Source: Mycobacterium shigaense (GTDB lineage Bacteria > Actinomycetota > Actinomycetes > Mycobacteriales > Mycobacteriaceae). From it: 64,000 nt of DNA. Made by a program: the position numbers and the translations under genes. The stretch spans positions 3,596,001 to 3,660,000 of the forward strand of contig NZ_AP018164.1 in assembly GCF_002356315.1 (NCBI RefSeq). The letters are read 5' to 3'. The notes below the pieces were generated by a model that searched no databases, had not been told where the DNA came from, and saw only the letters and a program-made list of their open reading frames with translations. Shown in pieces: positions 17,073-25,751 of this stretch. Each line of letters starts with the position of its first letter. Position 1 is the first letter of the stretch.

Positions 17073-17912
17073 CTAGGCCAGCCGCGTGATCTCCACTACG
17101 ACGTCGAGGTCGGTGGCGCCTTCGCCCGAGTAGATGCCCTTCAGCGGTGACACATCGGTGTAGTCGCGACCGACGCCCACGCTGACGTAGCGCTCGTTGA
17201 TCTCGCTCTCGTTGGTGGGGTCGTAATTCCACCAGGAGCCGATCCAGGCCTGCAGCCAGGCGTGGCTGCGCCCGTCCACGGTATCGCCGACGACGGCGTC
17301 CGCTTTGGGGTGCAGGTACCCGGACACGTAACGTGCGGGAATTCCCATGCCGCGCAACAGCATCAGCGACAGATGCACGAAGTCTTTGCAGGCACCCCGA
17401 CCCGCGTGCAGCGCGTCAAGGCCCGAGGTATGCACACCCGTGGCGCCCGGCAGGTAGTCAAGCTCCTCGCGCACGAACTTGGCCACGGCCACAACCGCTT
17501 CGGCGGGCTCGGCCCGCTTGGCGAGCCTCTTGGAGATGGGCCTCAGTCGCTTGCTGTCCGGGGTGCGCTCGGTGGGGGTCAGAAATTCGTCGAACCGATC
17601 GATCACGGCCTCGGATTCCAGGTCGTCCCAGCCAACGTCGGTCTCGGGTGGCTCTGGCATCTCGGTTTCCACGACCGACGAGGAAGTGACCGTGAGATCG
17701 GTGTGCGGAGCGTGCAGGTCGAATGCCGTGACGGCGGTTCCCCAGTAATCGGTGAAGCGGTACGACCGGGTCGCCGGGATGGTTTCCACCCGGTTCAGGA
17801 TGACGTTTTGCCGGGTGTCAGACTGCGGCGTCAGCCGGGCCTCGTTGTAGGACGCAGTCACCGGGGATTGGTAGGCAAATCCGGTGGTGTGCACCACGCG
17901 CAGCCGCCACAT
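17073..17912 (-). CDS. Transglutaminase-like protein (bacterial transglutaminase family)
   Basis: Transglutaminase/protease-fold protein of 279 residues, corresponding to Rv2409c. An N-terminal beta domain (WRLRVVHTTGFAYQSPV) precedes the core with GRGACKDFVHLSLMLLRGMGIPARYVSGYL, which holds the catalytic Cys in the ACKDF motif, then the His in RSHAWLQAW and the Asp in NYDPTNE. The triad is complete, so it should be active, probably as a peptidase or amide-forming enzyme. The ATG at 17912 shares its A with the stop of the alpha-E gene (TGATG), so it is the last gene of a three-gene coupled set with alpha-E and circularly permuted ATP-grasp proteins. Confidence 0.9.
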   Translation of the reverse strand: MWRLRVVHTTGFAYQSPVTASYNEARLTPQSDTRQNVILNRVETIPATRSYRFTDYWGTAVTAFDLHAPHTDLTVTSSSVVETEMPEPPETDVGWDDLESEAVIDRFDEFLTPTERTPDSKRLRPISKRLAKRAEPAEAVVAVAKFVREELDYLPGATGVHTSGLDALHAGRGACKDFVHLSLMLLRGMGIPARYVSGYLHPKADAVVGDTVDGRSHAWLQAWIGSWWNYDPTNESEINERYVSVGVGRDYTDVSPLKGIYSGEGATDLDVVVEITRLA

Positions 17913-18889
17913 CAGATGTCTCCGTTGCGGGCGACCAGTTCCGCACTGCGACCGGCATCCGACCAGGCGACCCACGGCGTGACGTGAAAGTACTGCAGCG
18001 CCAACGCCTCTCCGACGTCATAGCAAGTCTTCTGCAACGCCGCCAGGCGCGTTTCGAGCGTCTCAAGCAATACTCCCGGCGGCAGGAATTCCAGTTCGCT
18101 GCGGGCTTGTCCGAGCAGTCGCTGGGCTTCGACGGTGGCCCCCACCCGGCTCTGCGGGTTGCGCACCAACTCTTCGATGCTGTGTTCGGCCAGCTTCAGC
18201 GAGTAGAACACCGACCGGGGGAACAATCGGTCGAGCAGCATGAACTCGACCACTCGGCCGGCGTCCAGCGCGCCGCGGTAGGTACGCAGATAGGTGTCGT
18301 GCGCGCCCGCCGAGCGCAGCAACGTCACCCAGGCCGGTGAGGACGCACTGTCGCCCACTCGAGACAGCAACAGCCGCACGGTCATGTCCACGCGCTCGAT
18401 CGCGCGGCCCAACACCATGAACCGGTATCCGTCATCGCGGGACAGCGTGGAGTCGGCCAGGCCCGCGAACATTGCCGCCCGGCCCTCGACAAACGACAAG
18501 AATTCGTGCGGCCCAAGGCGTTTGGCGGCACGCTGGCGTTCGGGCAAGGCGTTGTAGGTGGTGTTGAGGCACTCCCAGATCTCGATGGAGGTCACCTCGC
18601 GCGCCGACTTCGCATTCTCGCGCGCCGCCGTGATCGCCTCGACGATCGACGTACCACCCCGGTCGTCGGTGTTGTAGGCCACCAGATCGGTCAGCGACCA
18701 GACATCCAATTCGTCATCAGGCGGCTCGATACCGAGCACCCGCAACAACACCCGTGATGCGTGGTCGGGGTCGACGCTGGAATCTTCCAGCAATTGATGC
18801 AGCGCGACGTCCAGGATCCGGGCGGTGTCGTCGGCCCGCTCGACGTAGCGACCGATCCAATAAAGCGATTCGGCGTTGCGGGCCAACAT
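17912..18889 (-). CDS. Alpha-E domain protein
   Basis: An all-helical protein of 325 residues of the alpha-E family (Rv2410c-like), opening LARNAESLYWIGRYVERADDTAR, the family hallmark. Its biochemical role is unknown. It is found almost always beside circularly permuted ATP-grasp enzymes and transglutaminase-like proteins, where it is thought to act in a peptide-ligation or modification system. Both ends are coupled: its ATG shares one base with the ATP-grasp stop and its stop shares one base with the transglutaminase ATG. A second conserved helix pair contains DRLFPRSVFYSLKLAEHSI. Confidence 0.9.
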   Translation of the reverse strand: MLARNAESLYWIGRYVERADDTARILDVALHQLLEDSSVDPDHASRVLLRVLGIEPPDDELDVWSLTDLVAYNTDDRGGTSIVEAITAARENAKSAREVTSIEIWECLNTTYNALPERQRAAKRLGPHEFLSFVEGRAAMFAGLADSTLSRDDGYRFMVLGRAIERVDMTVRLLLSRVGDSASSPAWVTLLRSAGAHDTYLRTYRGALDAGRVVEFMLLDRLFPRSVFYSLKLAEHSIEELVRNPQSRVGATVEAQRLLGQARSELEFLPPGVLLETLETRLAALQKTCYDVGEALALQYFHVTPWVAWSDAGRSAELVARNGDI

Positions 18890-20589
18890 CAGTGCACCAC
18901 CCCTCGCTGCTGGTGTTGCTCTTGCTGCTGCTTTTGCTTCTTCTTGTGCGGCGCAGCATCGCGCGGCTGGTCGCCGTTGGACTGTTGCTGGGTCGCGCCG
19001 TCCGCCGTGTCCGTCTTGGATTTCGGCAACGAACGCACCACCTCGGCGGCGCCCAGCTCGCGGTCGGCGGCCGCTGCGCGCGACGACGCCAGCACCCAGG
19101 TGTCCTTCGAGCCGCCCCCTTGGCTCGAGTTGACCACCCGCGAGCCCTCCTCGAGCGCCACCCGGGTCAGCCCGCCCGGCAGTACCCAGACGTCGTCACC
19201 GTCGTTGACCGCGAAGGGCCGCAGGTCGACGTAGCGGGGGGCCAACGCGCTGTCGATCTGCGTCGGCACGGTCGACAACTCCATCATCGGTTGCGCGATC
19301 CAGCTGCGCGGATCGTCGCGGATCTTCTTGCCGACGGCAGCCAGTTCCTTCTCGGAAGCGTCGGGCCCGAACACGATGCCGTACCCGCCGGACCCTTCGA
19401 CCGGCTTGATGACCAACTCGTCGAGCCGGTCCAGCACCTCTTGGCGTTCGTCGGCCAACCAACAGCGGAAGGTCTCCACGTTGGCCAGCAACGGCTTTTC
19501 GCCCAGGTAGTACTCGATCATGGTCGGCACGTAGGTGTAGACGAGTTTGTCGTCCCCGACACCGTTGCCGATCGCGCTGGAGATGACGACATTGCCGGCA
19601 CGGGCGGCGTTGACCAGGCCGGCGACACCGAGTACCGAGTCGGCCCGGAACTGCAGCGGGTCCAGGAAGATATCGTCGATACGCCGGTAGATGACGTCGA
19701 CCTGGGTCTCGCCCTCGGTGGTGCGCATGTACACCTGGTTGTCACGGCAGAACAGGTCGCGGCCCTCGACGAGTTCGACGCCCATCTGCCGGGCCAACAG
19801 CGAATGCTCGAAATAGGCCGAGTTGTAGACGCCGGGGGTCAGCACCACGACGGTCGGGTCGGCCTCGTTGGTGGCCGCGGAGTTGCGCAGGGCACGCAGC
19901 AGATGCGCGGCGTAGTCGTCGACCGCGCGCACCCGGTGACTGGCGAACAGGTTCGGGAAGACGCGCGCCATCGTGCGCCGGTTCTCCATCACGTAGGACA
20001 CCCCCGACGGCGAGCGCAGGTTGTCCTCGAGCACACGCCAGGTGCCCTTCTCGTCCTTGATCAAGTCGATGCCGGCGACGTGGATGCGTACCCCGTTGGG
20101 CGGGACGATGCCGAACGCCTGCCGGTGAAAGTGCTCGCAGGACGTGATCAGCCGGCGCGGGATGACGCCGTCGTTCAGGATCTCCTGATCGCCGTAGATG
20201 TCGTCGAGGTACATCTCGAGGGCTTTGACCCGCTGGATGATGCCGCGCTCCAGCCGGGTCCATTCGGCGGCCGAGATCACCCGCGGCACCAGGTCGAGCG
20301 GGAACGGCCGCTCCTGCCCGGACAGGGAGAACGTGATGCCCTGGTCGATGAAGGCACGGGCCAGCGCTTCGGAGCGGGCTTCGAGGTCGGAGGCGTCCGA
20401 CGGCGCGAGCTCGGCATAGATGCCCTTGTACGGGCCGCGCACATTGCCGTGGGCGTCGAACATCTCGTCGAAGGCCGACGCGTAGGCGTCCGACGTCAGG
20501 TTGTAGCCGCCAAAGATCCGTTCGAAACGCGCCGGGGGTTGCTTAGCAGCGCGGGATCCACGCCTGGTTTTCTCCAGTTGAAGACTCAC
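18889..20589 (-). CDS. Circularly permuted ATP-grasp type 2 protein
   Basis: A 566-residue predicted amide-ligase of the circularly permuted ATP-grasp type (Rv2411c-like). Landmarks are an N-terminal FDEMFDAHGNVRGPY, a central VLEDNLRSPSGVSYVMENR, and a nucleotide-binding IKPVEGSGGYGIVFGPDA (about 395-412). The last 60 residues form a low-complexity Gln/Lys-rich tail (HKKKQKQQQEQHQQRG) unlike the rest. It is the first gene of the triad with alpha-E and transglutaminase. A role in making or modifying a peptide is inferred from that partnership; the substrate is unknown. It diverges from rpsT, so the 156-base gap should contain both promoters. Confidence 0.92.
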   Translation of the reverse strand: MSLQLEKTRRGSRAAKQPPARFERIFGGYNLTSDAYASAFDEMFDAHGNVRGPYKGIYAELAPSDASDLEARSEALARAFIDQGITFSLSGQERPFPLDLVPRVISAAEWTRLERGIIQRVKALEMYLDDIYGDQEILNDGVIPRRLITSCEHFHRQAFGIVPPNGVRIHVAGIDLIKDEKGTWRVLEDNLRSPSGVSYVMENRRTMARVFPNLFASHRVRAVDDYAAHLLRALRNSAATNEADPTVVVLTPGVYNSAYFEHSLLARQMGVELVEGRDLFCRDNQVYMRTTEGETQVDVIYRRIDDIFLDPLQFRADSVLGVAGLVNAARAGNVVISSAIGNGVGDDKLVYTYVPTMIEYYLGEKPLLANVETFRCWLADERQEVLDRLDELVIKPVEGSGGYGIVFGPDASEKELAAVGKKIRDDPRSWIAQPMMELSTVPTQIDSALAPRYVDLRPFAVNDGDDVWVLPGGLTRVALEEGSRVVNSSQGGGSKDTWVLASSRAAAADRELGAAEVVRSLPKSKTDTADGATQQQSNGDQPRDAAPHKKKQKQQQEQHQQRGVVH

Positions 20590-20640
20590 GTGTCAGATGC
20601 TGCCTCAAATTGACGTTCTGGCAGGCCACGGGTTCCCGTT

Positions 20641-20670
20641 TTGGGAGAAATCGTAACCGACTGCTAACCT
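20641..20670 (+). promoter_or_regulatory. Predicted promoter of rpsT
   Basis: TTGGGA at 20641-20646 and an extended -10 element (TGC followed by TAACCT at 20665-20670) are separated by 18 bases, 76 bases before the rpsT start. The TGN extension is common in strong mycobacterial promoters, as expected for a ribosomal protein gene. Prediction only. Confidence 0.5.
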
Positions 20671-20745
20671 GGGCAGTCGCAATCGGGTGTGGGGCGCCCC
20701 GAAACCAAGACTGCAAAATCGGCGAAACAACTGAAGGAATTTTCC

Positions 20746-21006
20746 GTGGCCAACATCAAGTCGCAGCAGAAGCGCATCAAGACCAACGAGCGCGCTCGGC
20801 TGCGCAACAAGTCGGTGAAGTCCTCGCTGCGTACCGCCGTGCGCGCGTTCCGCGAGGCCGCCGACGGTGGCGACAAAGACAAGGCCGCGGAGCTGCTGGT
20901 CGCGACCAACCGCAAGCTGGACAAGGCGGCCAGCAAGGGCGTCATTCACAAGAACCAGGCGGCCAACAAGAAGTCCGCACTGGCCCGCGCGCTCAACAAG
21001 ATCTGA
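20746..21006 (+). CDS. rpsT: 30S ribosomal protein S20
   Basis: Ribosomal protein S20 of the small subunit, 86 residues and very Lys/Ala-rich. The start is the GTG at 20746, giving [18 protein letters not shown], the universal S20 N-terminus, with GAAGGAA eight bases upstream. An in-frame GTG 57 bases upstream would add a non-conserved leader and was rejected. The C-terminus [12 protein letters not shown] is typical. It binds 16S rRNA in the 30S body. It corresponds to Rv2412 and converges on holA with seven bases between. Confidence 0.97.
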   Translation: MANIKSQQKRIKTNERARLRNKSVKSSLRTAVRAFREAADGGDKDKAAELLVATNRKLDKAASKGVIHKNQAANKKSALARALNKI

Positions 21007-21013
21007 GACCGCC

Positions 21014-21988
21014 TCACCGGCCGCCGTCGGCCACCAATTCGGCAACCTGCCTGACCGCTGATTCCAGCGCATAGTCGGCGTCCGCAGCGGCACCCTTGAC
21101 GTCGGCGTTCAGCGCCGCCACCACCTTCATGGCCTCGGCCACCGAATCGCGCGACCAGCGCCGCGCCTGTTTCTGCGCCTTCTGCACCCGCCACGGCGGC
21201 ATCCCCAGCTGACCGGCCAGGCGGTAGGGGTCGCCGGACAGCGGACCGACCCGCCCGATGGTGTGCACGGCCTCGGCGAGGGCATCCGCCAGCACCACGA
21301 GGGGCTCGCCGCGCATCATCGCCCACCGCAGCGCCTCCGCGGCTCCCGCGACATCGCCCGCGACGGCCTTGTCCGCGATGTCAAAGCCCTTCACCTCGGC
21401 CTTGCCGCTGTGATAGCGGCGCACCGCGGCGGCGTTCACCTCGCCGCCGGTGTCGGCGACCAACTGCGAACACGCCGCGGCGAGCTCACGCACATCGGAG
21501 CCGACGGCGTCGATCAGGGCCGTCACCGTCTGCTCGTCGGCCTTGACCCGCAGCGCACGGAACTCCTTGCGGATGAAGTCGACGCGTTCGCCGAGCTTGG
21601 TGATGCGCGCACACCGATGTACGACCGCGCCCAGCGATTGCAGCTCGGCGGCCAGCGCCTTGGCCCGTCCGCCACCGGAGTGCACGACGACCAGCTCGGT
21701 GCCCGGCGGGATGTCGGCGCAGGCCGCCGCGATCATCGCCGCGGCTTCCTTGCCCGCCTCGCCGGCCGCCTCGAGCACGACGATGCGTTCGTCGGCGAAC
21801 AGCGACGGGCTGAGCAGCTCGGCGAGCTCATAGGTGCTGACATCGCCGGCCCGCACGCGGTTCACCGGGATCGTGTCCGCGTCGGCGCCCGCCCGCTCGC
21901 GCGCCGACCGCAGCACCGCGGCCACCGCCCGCTCGACCAACAGCTCTTCGTCTCCCAGGACCAGGTGCAACGACGGAACCTCGCTCAC
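21014..21988 (-). CDS. holA: DNA polymerase III subunit delta
   Basis: Delta subunit of the clamp loader, which opens the beta sliding clamp. The 324-residue length fits the family. The N-terminal domain begins [20 protein letters not shown], the usual opening of bacterial delta proteins, and the helical C-terminal collar domain contains [18 protein letters not shown]. The comEC gene lies directly upstream on the same strand, the usual comEA-comEC-holA order of actinobacteria. No Walker A is expected or seen, consistent with delta rather than delta prime or tau. Confidence 0.93.
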   Translation of the reverse strand: MSEVPSLHLVLGDEELLVERAVAAVLRSARERAGADADTIPVNRVRAGDVSTYELAELLSPSLFADERIVVLEAAGEAGKEAAAMIAAACADIPPGTELVVVHSGGGRAKALAAELQSLGAVVHRCARITKLGERVDFIRKEFRALRVKADEQTVTALIDAVGSDVRELAAACSQLVADTGGEVNAAAVRRYHSGKAEVKGFDIADKAVAGDVAGAAEALRWAMMRGEPLVVLADALAEAVHTIGRVGPLSGDPYRLAGQLGMPPWRVQKAQKQARRWSRDSVAEAMKVVAALNADVKGAAADADYALESAVRQVAELVADGGR

Positions 21989-22000
21989 CCCTCGATGGTG

Positions 22001-23539
22001 TCACGCGGCGCCGACGAGTCCGGACAGCGACCACGCCAGCACGCACATCGCGGTCGCGGCGACGCCGACGCGGAGCGGCCGCCATCGCCGGCACCCGATC
22101 ACGAGCACGGTGATGCCGCCGACCACCAACACGCCGGGCACGCCCGACGGAACCGGCGCGGTTGCCGCTGGCACCGCGGCCGTCCACTTCGCGACGTTGA
22201 GCACCCACCACAGTTCGGGGCCGGTGAAACGGATCAGCAGCTGCGCGCCGGCCGGCCACGACACGCACAGGACGGCGGCCGCGCTGCCCAGCACGGTGAT
22301 CGGCGCGATGACCGCGGCCACCGCGAGGTTGGCGATCGGCGCTACCAGGCTGAACCGCCCCGAAATCCCGGCGACCAGCGGCGCGGTCACCATATGCGCG
22401 GCGGCGGCCACGGCGAGCGCATCGGCGAGCGGCTTGGGGCAGCCCCGGGCCGCCAGGCGCCGCGACCATGCCGGGGCGATGACGACCAGCGCGGCAGTCG
22501 CCACCACCGACAGCGCGAAGCCGACGTCGACGGCCAGCTGCGGGGCAACGGTCAGCAAGATCAACACCGTGGCCGACAGGGCCGGAACCGCTTGCCGCCG
22601 GCGCGACGACAGCATCCCCAGCAGCGCGATGGCGCCCATCACGGCCGCGCGCAGCACGCTCGCCGTCGGCTGAACGACGATGACGAACGCGGCGAGCGCC
22701 GCGGCCGTGGTGAGCACGGCGGCTCGCCGGCCGATCAGCCGCGCGCAGAACAGCACCGCCGCGCACACGATCGTGACGTTGGCGCCCGACACCGCCGTCA
22801 GGTGGGTCAGTCCGGCCGCGCGAAAATCGCGGCTGGTGTCGGTGGTGAGCGCCGAGGTGTCGCCGAGGACCAGCGCGGGCAGCGCCGCGGCCTGATCGGC
22901 CGGCAACACCTCGCGCACGGTCGCGGCGAACCGGCTGCGCACCGCATGGGCCGCCTCCTGGACGGCACCGGCCCGGCCCACGGCCGGCCGGCCGGCGGCA
23001 TTGAGCACCGCGACCGTCAGGTCGTGCCGAGTCGGGCGGGCGATGCGAGCGGAGAAGCCCACCGGCCGGCCCACCATCACCTCGCCGAAGTCCGCTGCCC
23101 GCGCGAACACGACGACGCGGCCGGAGATCTCGTCGCCGTGCAGGCGCAGCAGGCTGGCCCGAAACATCAACCGGCCCCGGCCCAGCGATTGCGCGCTTTC
23201 GGTCGGGGTGACCGTCACGGGCGCGGTGGTGCCGAATGCCGCGGTGATCGGGTGGTGATCGACCGCCTCGGCGCGCAGCCCGACCGCCACCCCGAAGCCC
23301 GCGCCCACGACGCCGCAGGCGGCCAAACCGGCGGCAATCCGCCGCGGCGGCGAGCCCGCGCGCGTGACGCAGTACAACACGGCCGCCGCCGCACCCATCG
23401 CGACCCCGCACAGCGCCAGCGCGCGGCCGACCGGCCACACGATCCCGGCAGCGCTGACGATCCAGCCGGTGAGCGCCGCCGGGACCAGGCGGACGTCGAG
23501 GCGTGCCGGCGCCGCGTCGCCGGAGCCGAGGTGGCGCAC
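22001..23539 (-). CDS. comEC: ComEC/Rec2-type competence membrane protein (channel domain only)
   Basis: A polytopic membrane protein of 512 residues with the competence domain of ComEC, which carries single-stranded DNA across the membrane in transformable bacteria. Family segments include AAGLTHLTAVSGANVTIVCAA and PTASVLRAAVMGAIALLGML. The metallo-beta-lactamase C-domain of full-length (about 750-residue) ComEC is absent, as in the similarly short Rv2414c. The chosen start is GTG 23539, six bases after the comEA stop. A longer frame reaching 23650 overlaps comEA and encodes Arg-rich non-conserved sequence. Mycobacteria are not known for natural transformation, so its actual role is uncertain. 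Confidence 0.88.
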   Translation of the reverse strand: MRHLGSGDAAPARLDVRLVPAALTGWIVSAAGIVWPVGRALALCGVAMGAAAAVLYCVTRAGSPPRRIAAGLAACGVVGAGFGVAVGLRAEAVDHHPITAAFGTTAPVTVTPTESAQSLGRGRLMFRASLLRLHGDEISGRVVVFARAADFGEVMVGRPVGFSARIARPTRHDLTVAVLNAAGRPAVGRAGAVQEAAHAVRSRFAATVREVLPADQAAALPALVLGDTSALTTDTSRDFRAAGLTHLTAVSGANVTIVCAAVLFCARLIGRRAAVLTTAAALAAFVIVVQPTASVLRAAVMGAIALLGMLSSRRRQAVPALSATVLILLTVAPQLAVDVGFALSVVATAALVVIAPAWSRRLAARGCPKPLADALAVAAAAHMVTAPLVAGISGRFSLVAPIANLAVAAVIAPITVLGSAAAVLCVSWPAGAQLLIRFTGPELWWVLNVAKWTAAVPAATAPVPSGVPGVLVVGGITVLVIGCRRWRPLRVGVAATAMCVLAWSLSGLVGAA

Positions 23540-23544
23540 CGCGG

Positions 23545-24402
23545 TCAGACACGGACCAGCGCACGCAACTTGTCCAGCCGCGCCGGGCCAATGCCGTCGA
23601 CGTCGGCGAGCTGGTCGACGCTGGAGAACTTGCCATTGGCCTGCCGCCACGCCACGATCGCGGCGGCCGTGATGGGCCCGACGCCGGGCAGCGCGTCCAG
23701 CTGCTCGACGGTCGCGGTGTTGAGGTCCACCACCCCGCCAGCCTTCGGCTTGCCCGGGCCCGTGCCCGGGCCGGGGGCCGGCGGTTTCGATGCCGGCGGC
23801 GACCCCGACGTCACGGCGCTGCCCAACGCCGCGGGCTGCCCGGATGCCGGGGCGAGGCCGACGACGATCTGCTCGCCGTCGCCCAGCGGGCGGGCCATGT
23901 TCAGCCCGATGGTGTCCGCGCCGGTCAGGGCTCCGCCGGCGGCCTGCAGCGCATCGGCGATGCGGGCACCGGGAGCCAGGGTGACCAACCCGGGGGTGTG
24001 CACCAGACCCACCACACTCACCACGACCGGGTGATCCGCGGCGGCGGTGGGGCTCACCGAGGACCGGGGCGTCGCGGTCGAGGTCTTCTCGACCGGCGGC
24101 AGCTTCGCCGACATCACCGGCGCCGGCCGATCGCGCACCACGGTGAAAATCGTGATCAGCACGGCCAGCACCGCCACCACCGCTAATCCGATCGCGCCGG
24201 CGCGCCCGGGGTCGGCACGCATCCGGGTCAGCCAGCCATCGCCCGCGGCGGCGTCGGGCAACCAGCGCGGCAGCAGGGAGTTCTGATCCTCATCGGGCGC
24301 GTCCTGGTCGGGTTGCACGTCCGGATCGCCGCCGTGCGGCTCGGTAGCCGGGTCGGCGCCGAGCCGACGCTGCAGTCGGTCGGCGGGAAGTTCTGCTCGC
24401 AT
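23545..24402 (-). CDS. comEA: ComEA-like DNA-binding membrane protein
   Basis: A 285-residue membrane-anchored protein with a cytosolic N-tail of about 75 residues, one transmembrane helix (IGLAVVAVLAVLITIFTVV), a Pro/Thr-rich linker, an SLBB domain (VSVVGLVHTPGLVTLAPGA) and a C-terminal helix-hairpin-helix pair (VDLNTATVEQLDALPGVGP). ComEA proteins bind double-stranded DNA outside the membrane and hand it to ComEC, its direct neighbour. The ATG at 24402 gives MRAELPADRL; a longer frame from 24495 is unlikely. A Pro/Gly-rich stretch (PPAPGPGTGPGKPKAG) links SLBB and HhH. Confidence 0.9.
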   Translation of the reverse strand: MRAELPADRLQRRLGADPATEPHGGDPDVQPDQDAPDEDQNSLLPRWLPDAAAGDGWLTRMRADPGRAGAIGLAVVAVLAVLITIFTVVRDRPAPVMSAKLPPVEKTSTATPRSSVSPTAAADHPVVVSVVGLVHTPGLVTLAPGARIADALQAAGGALTGADTIGLNMARPLGDGEQIVVGLAPASGQPAALGSAVTSGSPPASKPPAPGPGTGPGKPKAGGVVDLNTATVEQLDALPGVGPITAAAIVAWRQANGKFSSVDQLADVDGIGPARLDKLRALVRV

Positions 24403-24583
24403 GTGCCGACGGTAGGTGCGCGGGCCGCCGCAATCGCCGCGACCGAGACGTCGCCGCGGTGTTCTGTGGACTAACTGGAGGCTGTGCACAGGCACAACGG
24501 CCGATAGGTCAAGATGGGGGTTGGAACGCGACGTTCATCACACGACGCAGCGCCGCGTTCACCCCCACGCAAAGGAGGCCGCC

Positions 24584-25744
24584 ATGCAACTGGCGCTCAC
24601 ACCGGAAGAAGCCGCGTTTCGCGACGAACTTCGCAATATCTTCACGACCAAGATCCCGCAGGAGATGCGCGACCGAGTCCGCCAAGGCGCCGCCGAAGCC
24701 TACCGTGACGACATCGTCGCGAGCCACAAGATCCTGCACGAGCACGGCCTGGCGGTCCCCAGTTGGCCGGTCGAATGGGGCGGCAAGAACTGGACGCCCA
24801 CCCAGCACCAGATCTGGTCCGACGAGCTGCAATTGGCGTGCGTGCCCGAGCCGCTGAACTTCAACACCAAGATGGTGGGCCCGGTCATCGCCGAATTCGG
24901 CTCACCGGAGGTCAAAGAGCGCTTCCTGCCACCGACGGCCAGCCTGGACATCTGGTGGTGCCAGGGATTCTCCGAGCCCGAGGCCGGGTCGGATCTGGCG
25001 TCGCTGCGCACGACCGCGGTCCGCGACGGCGACAGCTACGTCGTCAACGGCCAGAAGACGTGGACGACGCTGGGCCAGTACGCGGACTGGATCTTCTGCC
25101 TGGTGCGCACCGACCCGCAGGCGCCCAAACGCCAGGCCGGCATCTCGTTTCTGCTCTTCGACATGAAGACGCCGGGCATCACCCTGCGGCCCATCAAGAC
25201 GATCGACGGCGGCCACGAGGTCAACGAGTTGTTCTTCGAAGACGTTCGCGTGCCCGCCAATCAGCTTGTCGGAGAAGAGAACAAGGGCTGGACCTACGCG
25301 AAGTTCCTGCTCGGCAACGAGCGCACCGGCATCGCGGGGGTGGGACGCACCAAGGTGCGACTCGCCGAAGTGAAGAGATTCGCCACCGAGACCGGGATCA
25401 TCTCCGATCCGCTGTTCGCCGCCCGCTTGGCCGAGGCCGAAAACGACCTGCTGGCACTGGAACTCACGCAGGCGCGGGTGGTCACCGACTCCGCGGACGG
25501 CCAGCCCAACCCGGCGTCGTCGGTGCTCAAGCTGCGCGGCAGCCAGTTGCAACAGATCGCCACCGAACTGCTGGTGGAGGTGGCCGGGCCGGATGCGTTG
25601 CCGGCCAACGGGGAAGACATTTCGTCGCCTTCGTGGGCGCAACACAGTGCGCCGCACTACCTCAACTACCGCAAGACGTCGATCTACGGCGGCAGCAGCG
25701 AGGTGCAGCGCAACATCATCGCGTCCACCATTCTGGGATTGTGA
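24584..25744 (+). CDS. Acyl-CoA dehydrogenase, first subunit of a FadE pair
   Basis: FAD-dependent acyl-CoA dehydrogenase of 386 residues, cytosolic, catalysing alpha-beta desaturation of an acyl-CoA. Seen: the FAD/substrate strand QGFSEPEAGSDLASLRTTA, KTWTTLGQYADWIF, a GNERTGIAG helix and the C-terminal YGGSSEVQRNIIA. The Glu of the classic YEGT motif is replaced by Gly (IYGGSS), as in many mycobacterial heteromeric enzymes. A strong AAAGGAGG precedes the ATG. A second, more divergent dehydrogenase gene begins seven bases after the stop, so an alpha2beta2 complex like those in sterol side-chain degradation is likely. The substrate is unknown. The pair is absent at this locus in M. tuberculosis. 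Confidence 0.88.
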   Translation: MQLALTPEEAAFRDELRNIFTTKIPQEMRDRVRQGAAEAYRDDIVASHKILHEHGLAVPSWPVEWGGKNWTPTQHQIWSDELQLACVPEPLNFNTKMVGPVIAEFGSPEVKERFLPPTASLDIWWCQGFSEPEAGSDLASLRTTAVRDGDSYVVNGQKTWTTLGQYADWIFCLVRTDPQAPKRQAGISFLLFDMKTPGITLRPIKTIDGGHEVNELFFEDVRVPANQLVGEENKGWTYAKFLLGNERTGIAGVGRTKVRLAEVKRFATETGIISDPLFAARLAEAENDLLALELTQARVVTDSADGQPNPASSVLKLRGSQLQQIATELLVEVAGPDALPANGEDISSPSWAQHSAPHYLNYRKTSIYGGSSEVQRNIIASTILGL

Positions 25745-25751
25745 GGCAGCC

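Noticed and set aside
18754..20613. 619-codon frame antisense to the ATP-grasp gene
   Set aside because: Typical antisense artefact, with a long hydrophobic run created by the reverse of Gln/Lys codons.
21263..24034. 923-codon frame antisense to holA, comEC and comEA
   Set aside because: His/Arg/Gly-rich shadow frame without motifs; the minus strand carries three recognisable genes.
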